Notes: generated from the sequence alone by a model not told the origin. Counted from the stretch's first letter, positions 55,871 to 64,000 are shown. The stretch is DNA of 64,000 bases from Deltaproteobacteria bacterium (GCA_002748835.1 PDTL01000022.1:34481-98480), one strand, 5' to 3'. Numbers and translations are program-made.

Positions 55871-56181
55871 TGAGTGAGCAGTTAACCCCGTATCTGATGA
55901 TCGGCATTTTTTTATTGATACTCGGCATCTACGGAATGGTCCAGCACCGGTCCTTTATCGGGATGCTGATTGCCACAGAGTTGATCCTGAATGGTGCCGG
56001 ACTGAATTTTATGGCGTTCAACCGCTTTCTGGCCCCGGATCCTGCCGTGGGCCAGATCTACACCCTGTTCATCATGGGGATCGCTGCGGCGGAAGCCGCC
56101 ATTGTGGTCAGCTTTGTCCTTGCCGTTTACCGGATATTCAACACCATTGACCCGGATGGATTGGATGATCTGAACCGATAA
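55867..56181 (+). CDS. nuoK: Complex I subunit NuoK
   Basis: A 104-residue, three-helix subunit. Both conserved membrane glutamates are present: in IGMLIATELILNGAGLNF and in GIAAAEAAIVVSFVLAVYR. These form part of the proton path. It is the last gene of the conserved A-K block; a 70-base gap follows, with a possible new translation start signal GAGAAGGGG for the next gene. Confidence 0.94.
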   Translation: MMSEQLTPYLMIGIFLLILGIYGMVQHRSFIGMLIATELILNGAGLNFMAFNRFLAPDPAVGQIYTLFIMGIAAAEAAIVVSFVLAVYRIFNTIDPDGLDDLNR

Positions 56182-56251
56182 TGGCCGTCGACGGATCTGC
56201 AGATCTGTGTACTGAAGCTGATTTTTTCCTTTTGCAGTTGAGAAGGGGCGC

Positions 56252-57745
56252 ATGGAAACGATACTGACAAACAAACTACTGATTACCATCGCAGCACCCA
56301 TGGTCGCCGCATTGCTGGTTCTGGTGTCCGGGAAAAAACCGAATATCCGGGAGTCCTGGTCGGTCATCGGGGCGGTCGTAACCTTTGCTTCCGTACTCAA
56401 CCTCCTGCCGCACATCCTGGCCGGCGGTGCCTATGAATATACCCTGTTCACCCTCTATCCCGGGATCAGCGTGAAATTTCACTTAGACGGGTTGGGGATT
56501 CTCTTTGCCGGTACCTCATCCTTTTTGTGGATCCTTGCCGGGTTTTACTGCATCGGCTATATGCGTGGATTGAACGAACATGCCCAGACGCGTTTTTATT
56601 TCTGCTATGCCATGGCCGTGGGCGGTGCCATGGGGGCCGCGTTTGCCGGCAACCTGTTCACCCTGTATCTTTTTTATGAAATCATTTCCATCATCACCTA
56701 TCCGCTTGTCATGCATCATCAGGATGCGGAATCCTATGAAGGCGGCCGCAAATACATCATTTACCTCATGTTTACATCCAAGGCCCTCCTGTTGCCGGCC
56801 ATGGTGCTGATTTATGTGATGTGCGGCACCCTTGATTTTTCCGCCGGCAGTATCGCATCCGGCATTTTTCCGCCCGAGGCGGGCCGGTCGCTGGTGATTG
56901 TGGCCTACCTGCTCTGTCTGTTCGGCTTTGCCAAGGCGGGTATCATGCCGTTGCACAGCTGGCTGCCGTCTGCCATGGTCGCTCCCACACCGGTCAGTGC
57001 CCTGCTCCATGCCGTGGTGGTGGTAAAGGTCGGGGTTTTTTCTGTGAGCCGGGTCATGCTCTCTGTTTTTGGCACAGACCTCCTGCAGTCCACCGGGATG
57101 GGGCTGTTTACCGCCTATTTTGTCTCGATCACCATTCTGACCGCATCGGTGATTGCCCTCACCAAGACCAATTTAAAGGCGCGGCTTGCCTATTCCACGG
57201 TCAGTCAGCTTTCGTATATCATCCTCGGCGTGGCCATGCTCACCAGCAACAGTATTACCGGCGGACTGATCCATATCGTGAACCACGCATTTTCCAAGAT
57301 CACCCTCTTCTTCTGCGCGGGTGCCATTATGGTGGCAGCAGGGAAAAAAGATATCGAGGAACTCGGCGGGATCGGCTACCGCATGCCGTTGACCATGACC
57401 GCATTCGGCCTAGCGGCCTTGAGCATGATCGGTGCGCCGCCGGTGAGCGGGTTTGTGACCAAATGGTACCTGGCCCTGGGCGCCATGGACATTCACAACG
57501 TGATTTTGCTGTCTGTGCTGATGATCAGCAGTCTGCTCAATGCCGGTTATTTTGTTCCCATCGTATTGACGTCATTTTTCGGTACGCCGCGCCCCCAGGA
57601 TCCGGTTCTCTCCGGGAATCTGGAAAGAGCGCCGCTGGTCCTTTTTATGGTGATTCCCTTGTTTCTGACCGCCATCGCCTCGGTTGCGTTTGGCGTGTAT
57701 CCTGATTTTTTCATTCAAATTATCAACTTGATGGTGGGAACATGA
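56252..57745 (+). CDS. Additional MrpD/NuoL-like antiporter subunit
   Basis: A 497-residue, about 14-helix protein of the proton-translocating family (NuoL/M/N, MrpA/D). It has Glu143 in TM5 (YLFYEIISI), Lys228 in TM7 (GFAKAGIMPLHSWLP), the TM8 region TPVSALLHAVVVVKVGVF and Lys349 in TM12 (NHAFSKITLFF), the residues thought to carry protons. It lacks the C-terminal lateral-helix extension of NuoL. Because a NuoL with that extension, a NuoM and a NuoN follow, this is a fourth antiporter-like subunit. It may be annotated as NuoL, NuoM or MnhD in relatives. The ATGA overlap with the 82-residue gene shows it belongs to the operon. Confidence 0.9.
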   Translation: METILTNKLLITIAAPMVAALLVLVSGKKPNIRESWSVIGAVVTFASVLNLLPHILAGGAYEYTLFTLYPGISVKFHLDGLGILFAGTSSFLWILAGFYCIGYMRGLNEHAQTRFYFCYAMAVGGAMGAAFAGNLFTLYLFYEIISIITYPLVMHHQDAESYEGGRKYIIYLMFTSKALLLPAMVLIYVMCGTLDFSAGSIASGIFPPEAGRSLVIVAYLLCLFGFAKAGIMPLHSWLPSAMVAPTPVSALLHAVVVVKVGVFSVSRVMLSVFGTDLLQSTGMGLFTAYFVSITILTASVIALTKTNLKARLAYSTVSQLSYIILGVAMLTSNSITGGLIHIVNHAFSKITLFFCAGAIMVAAGKKDIEELGGIGYRMPLTMTAFGLAALSMIGAPPVSGFVTKWYLALGAMDIHNVILLSVLMISSLLNAGYFVPIVLTSFFGTPRPQDPVLSGNLERAPLVLFMVIPLFLTAIASVAFGVYPDFFIQIINLMVGT

Positions 57746-57990
57746 TGGTTCGGCTCATCGGATATCTTCGCGACAGGTCCCGGGTCCTGCTCTGGATTTT
57801 CATCGGCTTTCTGCTCTTTTCTGTCTGCTTCGATTTCTGGGCAGAGCGGCATGAAGCCCATTTTTTCGGTGACCGGATCATTGGCTTCTGGTCCCTGTTC
57901 GGCCTGGGCGGGTGTCTGCTCATGATCGTGGTCTGCAAAGGGATCGCCCATGCCTGGCTGACCCGGAAGGAGGGGTATTATGATGAGTAA
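57742..57990 (+). CDS. 82-residue two-helix membrane protein inside the nuo cluster
   Basis: Not recognised. Two hydrophobic helices, about residues 14-30 (VLLWIFIGFLLFSVCFDFW) and 46-68 (IIGFWSLFGLGGCLLMIVVC), with a short acidic/His loop and a charged C-terminus. It overlaps the gene before it by 4 bases and the gene after it by 11, so it is translated with the complex I membrane arm. It could be an accessory subunit or assembly factor accompanying the fourth antiporter-like subunit; this is inference. Confidence 0.75.
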   Translation: MMVRLIGYLRDRSRVLLWIFIGFLLFSVCFDFWAERHEAHFFGDRIIGFWSLFGLGGCLLMIVVCKGIAHAWLTRKEGYYDE

Positions 57991-59752
57991 CACCCTATTC
58001 ATGCACCCGGCGGCCTTTTTTATTGTCGGTGCAGCGCTGCTGCCCGTGCTCAGCCGGCTGAAACTCTTGAAACCCGCCTTGATTCTCATTCCGGTCCTGG
58101 CCATCTTGCAGATTCAGCAGCTGCCCGAGACCTTCGGTCAGGTGAACTACATGGGGTTTGATCTGGTCTTCGGACGAGTGGACAAACTGACCCATGTGTT
58201 TCTTCACGTTTTTACCCTGATGGCCCTCATCGGTTGCTGCTACGGACTGCATGTGACAGATCCCGGCCAGCATATGGCCGCCTTTCTCTATGTGGGCGGG
58301 TCCCTTGGCGTGACCCTGGCTGGCGACTACCTGACGCTTTTCATCTTCTGGGAACTCATGGCCTTTGCCTCTGTCTTTCTGGTTTGGTACCGGAAAAAGA
58401 AAGCCGCTATCCAGGCCGGTTATCGCTACCTTCTGGTGCATACAGCTGGCGGGCTGGTCCTTTTGATGGGTATTTTCCTCAAATACCAGGCCACACACGA
58501 CCTAAGCTTTGTGCTCATCTCTCCGGCAGGTGCCACGCTTGCGGATTACCTGATCATGACCGGTTTCATGCTCAATGCCGCAGTTCCGCCCATCCATGCC
58601 TGGCTCCCGGATGCGTATCCGGAAGCGACGGTTACCGGCGCGGTGTTCATGTGTGCCTTTACCACCAAAACAGCAGTTTACGTGCTCGCACGGGCCTTTC
58701 CAGGGTTTGAGGCCCTTGCCATCCTCGGTGCGGTGATGACCCTGTACGGTGTTGCCTATGCTGTGATTGAAAACGATGCCCGGCGCATTCTTGCCTACCA
58801 CATTGTCAGCCAGGTCGGGTACATGGTCTGCGGTGTGGGAATTGGTACGGCCATGGCTGTCAACGGCGCCTGCGCCCATGCCTACGCACATATTATTTAT
58901 AAGGCGCTCTTGTTCATGGGCGCTGGCGCGGTGCTGGAAATGACCGGAAAATCCAAGCTCAGTGAACTGGGCGGTCTCTGGAAATCCATGCCCTATGCCA
59001 TGATTTTTACGGTGATCGGCGGCATTTCCATCTCCGGTTTTCCGCTGACCAGCGGATTTATCAGCAAATCCATGATCATCGCCGCAGCCGGTGAAGCGCA
59101 CCGGACCGGTCTCATGGTCATGCTTCTGCTGGCATCCGTGGGGACCTTCCTCTCGGTGGGCATCAAACTCCCCTACTTTATCTGGTTTGGAAAAGATTCA
59201 GGTGTTCAGGCCACGGATGCGCCGTGGAACATGAATGTGGGGATGAGCATTGCCGCGTTTGTTTGCATTTTCCTGGGCGTTTATCCGGAATACCTCTATA
59301 AGATGCTGCCCTTTCCGGTGGCCTATCACCCCTATACATCCTACCACCTGTCTGAAACATTCCAGATTCTGGGATGTACCGGGCTGGTTTTTTTCTTGAT
59401 GGTGAAAAAGCTCGCGCCCAACGAACATGATAAAATGAACCTCGACCTTGACTGGTTTTACAGAAAAGGCGCACGGGTGTTCATGTGGATTGCGAAAAAA
59501 CCGCTCACGGCCGTCAACGACTGGATCGGCGAAGTTTACCGGACCATCGGGCTGCGGCTGACAAAAGCCGTTGCTGCGGCTCTCTCCTGGTTTGACAAAG
59601 AAGGCATCGACTATCTGATCGACGGAGCGGCTGCGGAAGTGATCAACGGCGGTGAGCAGGTCCGGCAGCTTCAGACCGGCAAGATTCAGCAGTATATCGG
59701 CGGGGCGATCTTGATCATTTTTCTGGTGCTGACCGGTATTGTGTTTTTCTAG
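57980..59752 (+). CDS. nuoL: Complex I subunit NuoL-like, TM7 lysine replaced by Asn
   Basis: A 590-residue antiporter-like subunit. The body has Glu125 (FIFWELMAF, TM5), TTKTAVYVLAR (TM8) and Lys308 (IIYKALLFM, TM12). The last 110 residues contain the NuoL-type ending (WFDKEGIDYLIDGAAAE...RQLQTGKIQQY plus a final helix), which identifies it as the distal NuoL-type subunit with the lateral helix. In the TM7 block, where the family has Lys before P-x-H-x-W, it reads MLNAAVPPIHAWLP, so Asn199 is at the lysine position. Either the proton path differs or this subunit does not pump. It is shorter than typical NuoL (610-660). Confidence 0.88.
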   Translation: MMSNTLFMHPAAFFIVGAALLPVLSRLKLLKPALILIPVLAILQIQQLPETFGQVNYMGFDLVFGRVDKLTHVFLHVFTLMALIGCCYGLHVTDPGQHMAAFLYVGGSLGVTLAGDYLTLFIFWELMAFASVFLVWYRKKKAAIQAGYRYLLVHTAGGLVLLMGIFLKYQATHDLSFVLISPAGATLADYLIMTGFMLNAAVPPIHAWLPDAYPEATVTGAVFMCAFTTKTAVYVLARAFPGFEALAILGAVMTLYGVAYAVIENDARRILAYHIVSQVGYMVCGVGIGTAMAVNGACAHAYAHIIYKALLFMGAGAVLEMTGKSKLSELGGLWKSMPYAMIFTVIGGISISGFPLTSGFISKSMIIAAAGEAHRTGLMVMLLLASVGTFLSVGIKLPYFIWFGKDSGVQATDAPWNMNVGMSIAAFVCIFLGVYPEYLYKMLPFPVAYHPYTSYHLSETFQILGCTGLVFFLMVKKLAPNEHDKMNLDLDWFYRKGARVFMWIAKKPLTAVNDWIGEVYRTIGLRLTKAVAAALSWFDKEGIDYLIDGAAAEVINGGEQVRQLQTGKIQQYIGGAILIIFLVLTGIVFF

Positions 59753-59806
59753 GATACGGATAAACCACTTGGGCAGTTTGGCGACAACAGCATAGACGGT
59801 AAGGTT

Positions 59807-61417
59807 ATGGAACAGTACTTGATTTACAACACCCTGCAGTATCCGATGCTTTCGCTTCTGATTCTGATCCCATTGATCGGTGCCGGGATCTGCGTCCTCA
59901 TTCCCGACAGATCGGACACGAATAGCCGTTTTCTCAAGATGTGGGGCGCATTGGTCACGACAGTCACCGCTGTGGTATCCCTGCCGCTGTATGTCTACTT
60001 TGACCGGGCCACGGCCAAATACCAGTTTGCCGAAGTTTCCCGATGGATTCCGTTTCTGGATCTGGATTACGTGGTGGGCGTGGACGGGATCAGCCTGCTG
60101 CTCGTGCTTCTGACCACCATCATCATGCCGCTGTGTGTGTTCTGTTCCTGGAACTACATTGCATCCCGGGTGAAGGAGTTCATCGTTGTGCTGCTCGTCA
60201 TGGAAGCGGCCATGATCGGCGTTTTCATCAGTCTGAACACGGTGCTGTTTTTTATCTTTTGGGAAGCCATGCTGGTGCCCATGTATCTCCTGATCGCCGT
60301 GTGGGGCGGACCGCGTAAGGATTACGCGTCGATCAAGTTTTTTCTCTACACCCTGATCGGCAGTATTTTTCTTTTGGTTTCCATTGTGGCGCTCTACATT
60401 GTCACCGGCACGTTCTTCATTCCGGAACTCATGGAACAAACCTACAGCTACACCTTCCAGATGTGGATCTTCCTGGCCTGCACCCTGGCGTTTGCCATCA
60501 AGATTCCCATGTTTCCGGTGCACACCTGGCTGCCGGCCGCCCACGTGGAGGCGCCGACCGCCGGTTCCGTGATTCTGGCCAGTATCCTTCTCAAGATGGG
60601 CGGTTACGGATTTTTGCGCTTCTGCCTTCCCATGGCACCGGCGGCAACCGCCACCTGCATGCCCTGGCTGCTGACGGTTTCCATCATGTCCATCGTGTTC
60701 GGCGGCTACCTTGCCCTGGGCCAGTCGGATATCAAAAAACTGATTGCCTATTCGAGCGTGGGGCACATGGGATTTGTCACCCTGGGTATTTTCCTGCTGT
60801 CCGAGGCGGGCATCAAGGGCGCCATTTTGCAGATGATCAACCACGGCATCACCACCGGGGCGCTCTTTATCTGTGTGGGGATTATCTATGAGCGAACCCA
60901 CAGCCGGGAGATTTCAGACAACTCGGCCTTGGGCGCGTTTATGCCCTGGTATGTGACCTTTCTGGTGATCTTTTCACTGTCTTCCCTGGCATTTCCAGGC
61001 ACCAACAGTTTTGTCGGGGAATTTCTGGTGCTCCTGGCCGCCTTCACACAGTTCAAACTGGTCGGGGCCTTTGCCGTTCTCGGCGCCATCCTGGCGGCCG
61101 CCTACATGCTGCGGCTGGTCCAGAAGATGGTGTGGGCGGATTCAGACGGCCATGGCCATCACCCGGAAGGTGACGGCGACGGCCATGCCCTTGCGGATCT
61201 GAATTTAAGGGAAATTGCAACCCTGGCGTTTTTGACCGTATTCGTGTTCTGGATCGGTCTGCATCCGACGCCGCTGCTCGACGTAATGGACACCAGTGTC
61301 ACGCATCTTGTGGAACAGGTGGCATCCGGCATGCAGCAACATGCGCCGGGCGGCGGTTCACACCACGCCCTGATGTCCGGACTGGGGGAATGGGTCAGCG
61401 GGATTGTGACGTTCTAA
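59807..61417 (+). CDS. nuoM: Complex I subunit NuoM
   Basis: A 536-residue, 14-helix antiporter-like subunit. Typical blocks: FFIFWEAMLVPMYLLIAVWGG (TM5 Glu), FAIKIPMFPVHTWLPAAHVEAPT with Lys232, SILLKMGGYGFLRF (TM8 Lys), SSVGHMGFVTLGIF and NHGITTGALFICVGIIYERTH. A His/Asp/Gly-rich loop (DGHGHHPEGDGDGHA) near residue 450 is unusual and could bind a metal. It follows nuoL after 54 bases. Confidence 0.95.
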   Translation: MEQYLIYNTLQYPMLSLLILIPLIGAGICVLIPDRSDTNSRFLKMWGALVTTVTAVVSLPLYVYFDRATAKYQFAEVSRWIPFLDLDYVVGVDGISLLLVLLTTIIMPLCVFCSWNYIASRVKEFIVVLLVMEAAMIGVFISLNTVLFFIFWEAMLVPMYLLIAVWGGPRKDYASIKFFLYTLIGSIFLLVSIVALYIVTGTFFIPELMEQTYSYTFQMWIFLACTLAFAIKIPMFPVHTWLPAAHVEAPTAGSVILASILLKMGGYGFLRFCLPMAPAATATCMPWLLTVSIMSIVFGGYLALGQSDIKKLIAYSSVGHMGFVTLGIFLLSEAGIKGAILQMINHGITTGALFICVGIIYERTHSREISDNSALGAFMPWYVTFLVIFSLSSLAFPGTNSFVGEFLVLLAAFTQFKLVGAFAVLGAILAAAYMLRLVQKMVWADSDGHGHHPEGDGDGHALADLNLREIATLAFLTVFVFWIGLHPTPLLDVMDTSVTHLVEQVASGMQQHAPGGGSHHALMSGLGEWVSGIVTF

Positions 61418-61442
61418 CCAACTGCAGTAGGTGGATTTTTCT

Positions 61443-62891
61443 ATGGAAATGACGCTATTTTTACCTGAGCTGGCCCTGATCGGTATGGTGCTGGTCCTTT
61501 TCTTTATGACCCTGAAACCGGTGCGGCAATCCACATTGCAGGGGCTTGCCCTGGTACTCGCGGCGGTAGTGGTGGTTGCCGCCATGTATGGCATGACCCG
61601 GTCCGGAACCCTCTTTTATGACGCATACCGCGTGGATGCCCTGTCTCAGCTGTTTAAAGTGATGATTACCTTTGGCCTGTTTCTGTTGATTTACCTGGGG
61701 ATCGGCCTCAAGGGGATCGAAACGGAACTGCAGCCGGAGTATCTGCTTTTTCTGACCGTGAGTGCCGCCGGTCTGGTGCTGATGAGCAGTTCTGTCGAAC
61801 TCCTGACCTTGCTGATCAGCCTTGAAATATCCTCATTTGCCCTGTACGTGATCATTCCCTTTCGGAACCAGCGAAAATTCCGCTCCCAGATGGAGGCGGG
61901 GATTAAGTATGTGCTGTTCGGTGCTGCGACCACGGGAATCATGCTCTACGGCATGAGCTATCTCTTTGGCGTCGCCCATACCACCTACATTGACGCGCTC
62001 ATGGTGAAAATTCCGCCCCTGCTCAAGGCGGGGAGCATGGTGACGATCATCGGCCTGATCATGCTGCTGGCCGGGCTGTTTTTCAAACTGGCCCTGTTTC
62101 CCATGCATTTCTGGGCACCGGACGTATACGAAGGGGCGGCCAACGAAACATCGGCCTTTGTGGCGACACTGCCCAAGATTGCTGCGGTGGCCCTCCTGAT
62201 CCGTCTGGTATCCCTTGCCGGCACCGAGATCGCCGAAGTTTCCTGGGTACTCGGGGTGTTTGCGGTTATTTCCATGACCTTCGGCAACCTGGCCGCACTG
62301 GTGCAGACAGATCTGAAACGCCTGCTGGCGTTTTCCAGTATTGCCCATGCCGGTTATATCATGGTGGGGATCCTCTGCTTAAATACCTTGGGCATGGTCT
62401 CTGCGACCTATTATATCGGCGGATACCTGCTGATGAACCTGGCGGTCTTTTTTGTGATTTATCAACTGGGTGAGGGCGGTAACAATGTTTCTTTAGATGA
62501 TTTGCGGGGCCTTTACAAGCGCGCGCCGCTCATGGCCTTCACCCTGCTGGTGGGGGCCTTTGCCATGGCCGGTATTCCGCCCACGGTCGGATTTACCGGA
62601 AAGGTGATCATCTTTACGGCCGCCATCAAGGAAGGACTTTATGCCCTGGTGATCATTTCCGTGATCAACACGGGGGTGTCTGCATTCTACTATCTGAAAA
62701 TGGTGCGTGCCGCCTATACACTTGCCGATGATGAAACACAAGGTAGGGCGCCGGGTGTGATGGCGCGACTGGTATCCGCCCCTTCACTGATGGGCCTCTT
62801 TTTTATCACAGCCATTATCGCGTTGGGAATTTACCCACAGCCTTTTCTCGATGTTGCCCAGCACGCCGCATTGGCAGGAATGCTGAAGTAG
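61443..62891 (+). CDS. nuoN: Complex I subunit NuoN
   Basis: A 482-residue, 14-helix antiporter-like subunit nearest NuoK. Typical blocks: LLTLLISLEISSFALYVI (TM5 Glu), LFFKLALFPMHFWAPDVYEGA with Lys215 and AFSSIAHAGYIMVGI. The ATG at 61443 is chosen: AGGTGG lies 9 bases upstream; a GTG at 61431 in frame is possible but has no ribosome site. Last gene of the cluster; no terminator is obvious before the convergent TPR gene. Confidence 0.95.
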   Translation: MEMTLFLPELALIGMVLVLFFMTLKPVRQSTLQGLALVLAAVVVVAAMYGMTRSGTLFYDAYRVDALSQLFKVMITFGLFLLIYLGIGLKGIETELQPEYLLFLTVSAAGLVLMSSSVELLTLLISLEISSFALYVIIPFRNQRKFRSQMEAGIKYVLFGAATTGIMLYGMSYLFGVAHTTYIDALMVKIPPLLKAGSMVTIIGLIMLLAGLFFKLALFPMHFWAPDVYEGAANETSAFVATLPKIAAVALLIRLVSLAGTEIAEVSWVLGVFAVISMTFGNLAALVQTDLKRLLAFSSIAHAGYIMVGILCLNTLGMVSATYYIGGYLLMNLAVFFVIYQLGEGGNNVSLDDLRGLYKRAPLMAFTLLVGAFAMAGIPPTVGFTGKVIIFTAAIKEGLYALVIISVINTGVSAFYYLKMVRAAYTLADDETQGRAPGVMARLVSAPSLMGLFFITAIIALGIYPQPFLDVAQHAALAGMLK

Positions 62892-63028
62892 GTGTGAGCC
62901 GGTCCAAGGGTATTGTTTCCAGCAGCATGTCTGTGTCAGCTCATGGCGTTAAAGAATTCCAGACGCATGTCAAATGTTGCTGTTGCGGTTCGCGTCGCCG
63001 GCACCGCCGGCGGAAAGGATCAGCCGCC

Positions 63029-63592
63029 TCAGCCGCCGCCGCCACCGCCTTCTCCACCGCCTCCGGTGTCTTTTTTTGCCTGGCGAAGCGCAAGACGCTG
63101 TGCGTTCAGGCTGCTGTCAACGGCATCATGAAAGACGGCTGCTGCTGTACGGGTTTCCGGTGCGTCTGTGCCATTGACAATCAGCGTTTCCTCAAATGTA
63201 TCAATGCCGCTGTCAATTGCGTTTTTAACCAGTGTGTAATCTGGCGATGAAACGCCGGATAAATAGCTCAGCGCGGCATCAAAACGGCCGGCCTTGAGGG
63301 ATGCCAGGCCGAGAAGGATGGTTGTTTCCGGGTTCTTTTCTGATTTCGACGGGATTTTTTTAAATTCGATAATGGCGGCATCTGGGTCACCTGCTCTGAG
63401 CAGGGCTTCCCCGAGACCCTGGCGGGCCTGGATCGAATCCGGGTGATCGGCAAGATAGGCCTGAAAGGAGGCCACGGCATCCGTATACGCGTGATTCGCC
63501 AGCTGCCGGTTTGCCGTCATCAGGGCGTTGCAGCCTGCCAGAAAGAGCAAGACCACAGTCAGTACGATACATGTCGATGTTTTTGTGTTCAC
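63029..63592 (-). CDS. TPR-containing lipoprotein with glycine-rich tail
   Basis: A 187-residue exported protein. The signal sequence has a lipobox LFLAGC (Cys21), so it is anchored to an envelope membrane by lipid. Two or three tetratricopeptide-like repeats follow (AYTDAVASFQAYLADHPDSIQAR; DPDAAIIEFKKIP; AGRFDAALSYLSG). The C-terminus is a run of Gly with one Glu. The start is GTG at 63592 with GAGGA upstream. Function unknown; TPR lipoproteins usually scaffold envelope complexes. It converges with nuoN. Confidence 0.8.
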   Translation of the reverse strand: MNTKTSTCIVLTVVLLFLAGCNALMTANRQLANHAYTDAVASFQAYLADHPDSIQARQGLGEALLRAGDPDAAIIEFKKIPSKSEKNPETTILLGLASLKAGRFDAALSYLSGVSSPDYTLVKNAIDSGIDTFEETLIVNGTDAPETRTAAAVFHDAVDSSLNAQRLALRQAKKDTGGGGEGGGGGG

Positions 63593-64000
63593 AGCTTTTT
63601 CCTCAACAATTTAGTCGTTTGTGACGGTCCGCAAACCGGAACGTGTGTTGTGCGGATGAGCCTTCGGCGGGGTGATACGGATACACCCGAACACCTCATT
63701 TGTCTTTACTGACCGTCCATGCCTTCCATTCTATTGAAGCGTTTAAAGATATACACTGAAAAAAACGGGGCTGCAAGAGAAGGACCATACTTCATGCGAA
63801 TACGGCAGCAGTTTTCATATAATTCGAATCGATTATATCATGGCAACTATTTTAGGGTTTGCTGAATAACGCATTTAACCCCGCACCATCCGGGAGCAGA
63901 GTGGCTGCCAACTCAGTGTGGTGCAAAAATCTCGTTTTACCATTCCTTGTCTTGCTCTGTGAAAAATGAAAAAAAGAATGGTGGCAAGCCACCGCTTCAG
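63593..64000 (+). other. Right-end region without a complete gene
   Basis: The sequence holds ATATAAT/ATTATAT arms at 63817-63823 and 63832-63838, a possible operator. From about 63,850 the character changes (GGGTTTGCTGAATAACGC), and an ATG at 63966 opens a frame MKKRMVASHRF that runs out of the window. This could be the start of a gene, perhaps of a mobile element, but too little is visible to decide. Confidence 0.35.

Noticed and set aside
59198..60901. 567-residue minus-strand frame opposite nuoL and nuoM
   Set aside because: Antisense to two clear membrane subunits; sequence is His/Gln/Asp-rich without pattern.

Overview
The window is a chromosomal segment of a sulfate-reducing deltaproteobacterium, most likely a member of the Desulfobacterales. 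The evidence is the dissimilatory sulfate-reduction core at the left end (3' part of aprA, then qmoA, qmoB and qmoC, with sat close by on the other strand), a complex I cluster lacking the NADH-input genes nuoE, nuoF and nuoG, a membrane pyrophosphatase, and many Fe-S/flavin proteins. The species assignment is inference; no rRNA is present.

Layout. 0-9 kb: aprA (partial), terminator, qmoABC, terminator, an SlyD-like FKBP, a shared terminator and the convergent sat gene with an inverted repeat at its promoter. 9-15 kb: a DUF1232/J-domain protein, an NAD synthetase whose glutaminase domain has lost its catalytic Cys, a radical SAM protein, mnmG and a CbpA-type co-chaperone. 15-23.4 kb: hpt behind a possible attenuator, a 901-residue acidic repeat protein with an MJ0042 zinc ribbon, tRNA-Met, then an operon DUF1992 - SHOCT-like - ddl - purDE fusion - Sua5/YrdC, and tRNA-Leu. 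23.8-36 kb: a FadL-type porin, then a mostly minus-strand block (YcgN-type Cys-cluster protein, cyclophilin, a giant DUF3683 FAD/Fe-S oxidoreductase, prfC, a CHASE2 nucleotide cyclase paired with a DUF4384 lipoprotein-like or secreted protein, an MBL hydrolase). 36-39.5 kb: glycerophosphodiesterase, a conspicuously AT-rich two-gene insert (DUF2238 membrane protein and an EFR1-type flavodoxin/ferredoxin), and tRNA-Ala. 39.5-51 kb: ppiD, small proteins, a Do-type protease, ispE, tRNA-Gln, prs, rplY (ctc), pth, hppA, carD and an RluD-type pseudouridine synthase. 51.3-62.9 kb: the complex I cluster nuoABCDHIJK, an additional MrpD/NuoL-like gene, an 82-residue membrane protein, nuoL, nuoM, nuoN. 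63-64 kb: a TPR lipoprotein on the minus strand and the edge of something continuing past the window.

How it fits together. Sat activates sulfate with ATP, AprAB reduces APS to sulfite, and QmoABC is thought to link the menaquinone pool to AprAB. The pyrophosphate released by Sat can drive the HppA proton pump. Complex I without NuoEFG presumably takes electrons from ferredoxin or another donor and delivers them to the same quinone pool; here it appears to carry four antiporter-like subunits instead of three. Most of the rest is housekeeping: tRNA modification and release, purine salvage and synthesis, and protein folding.

I see no rRNA, CRISPR array, prophage or complete insertion sequence. 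The most distinctive observations are the four-antiporter complex I cluster with one subunit lacking the usual TM7 lysine, the NAD synthetase with Trp at the nucleophile position, the 34-residue acidic repeats, and the AT-rich insert beside tRNA-Ala.
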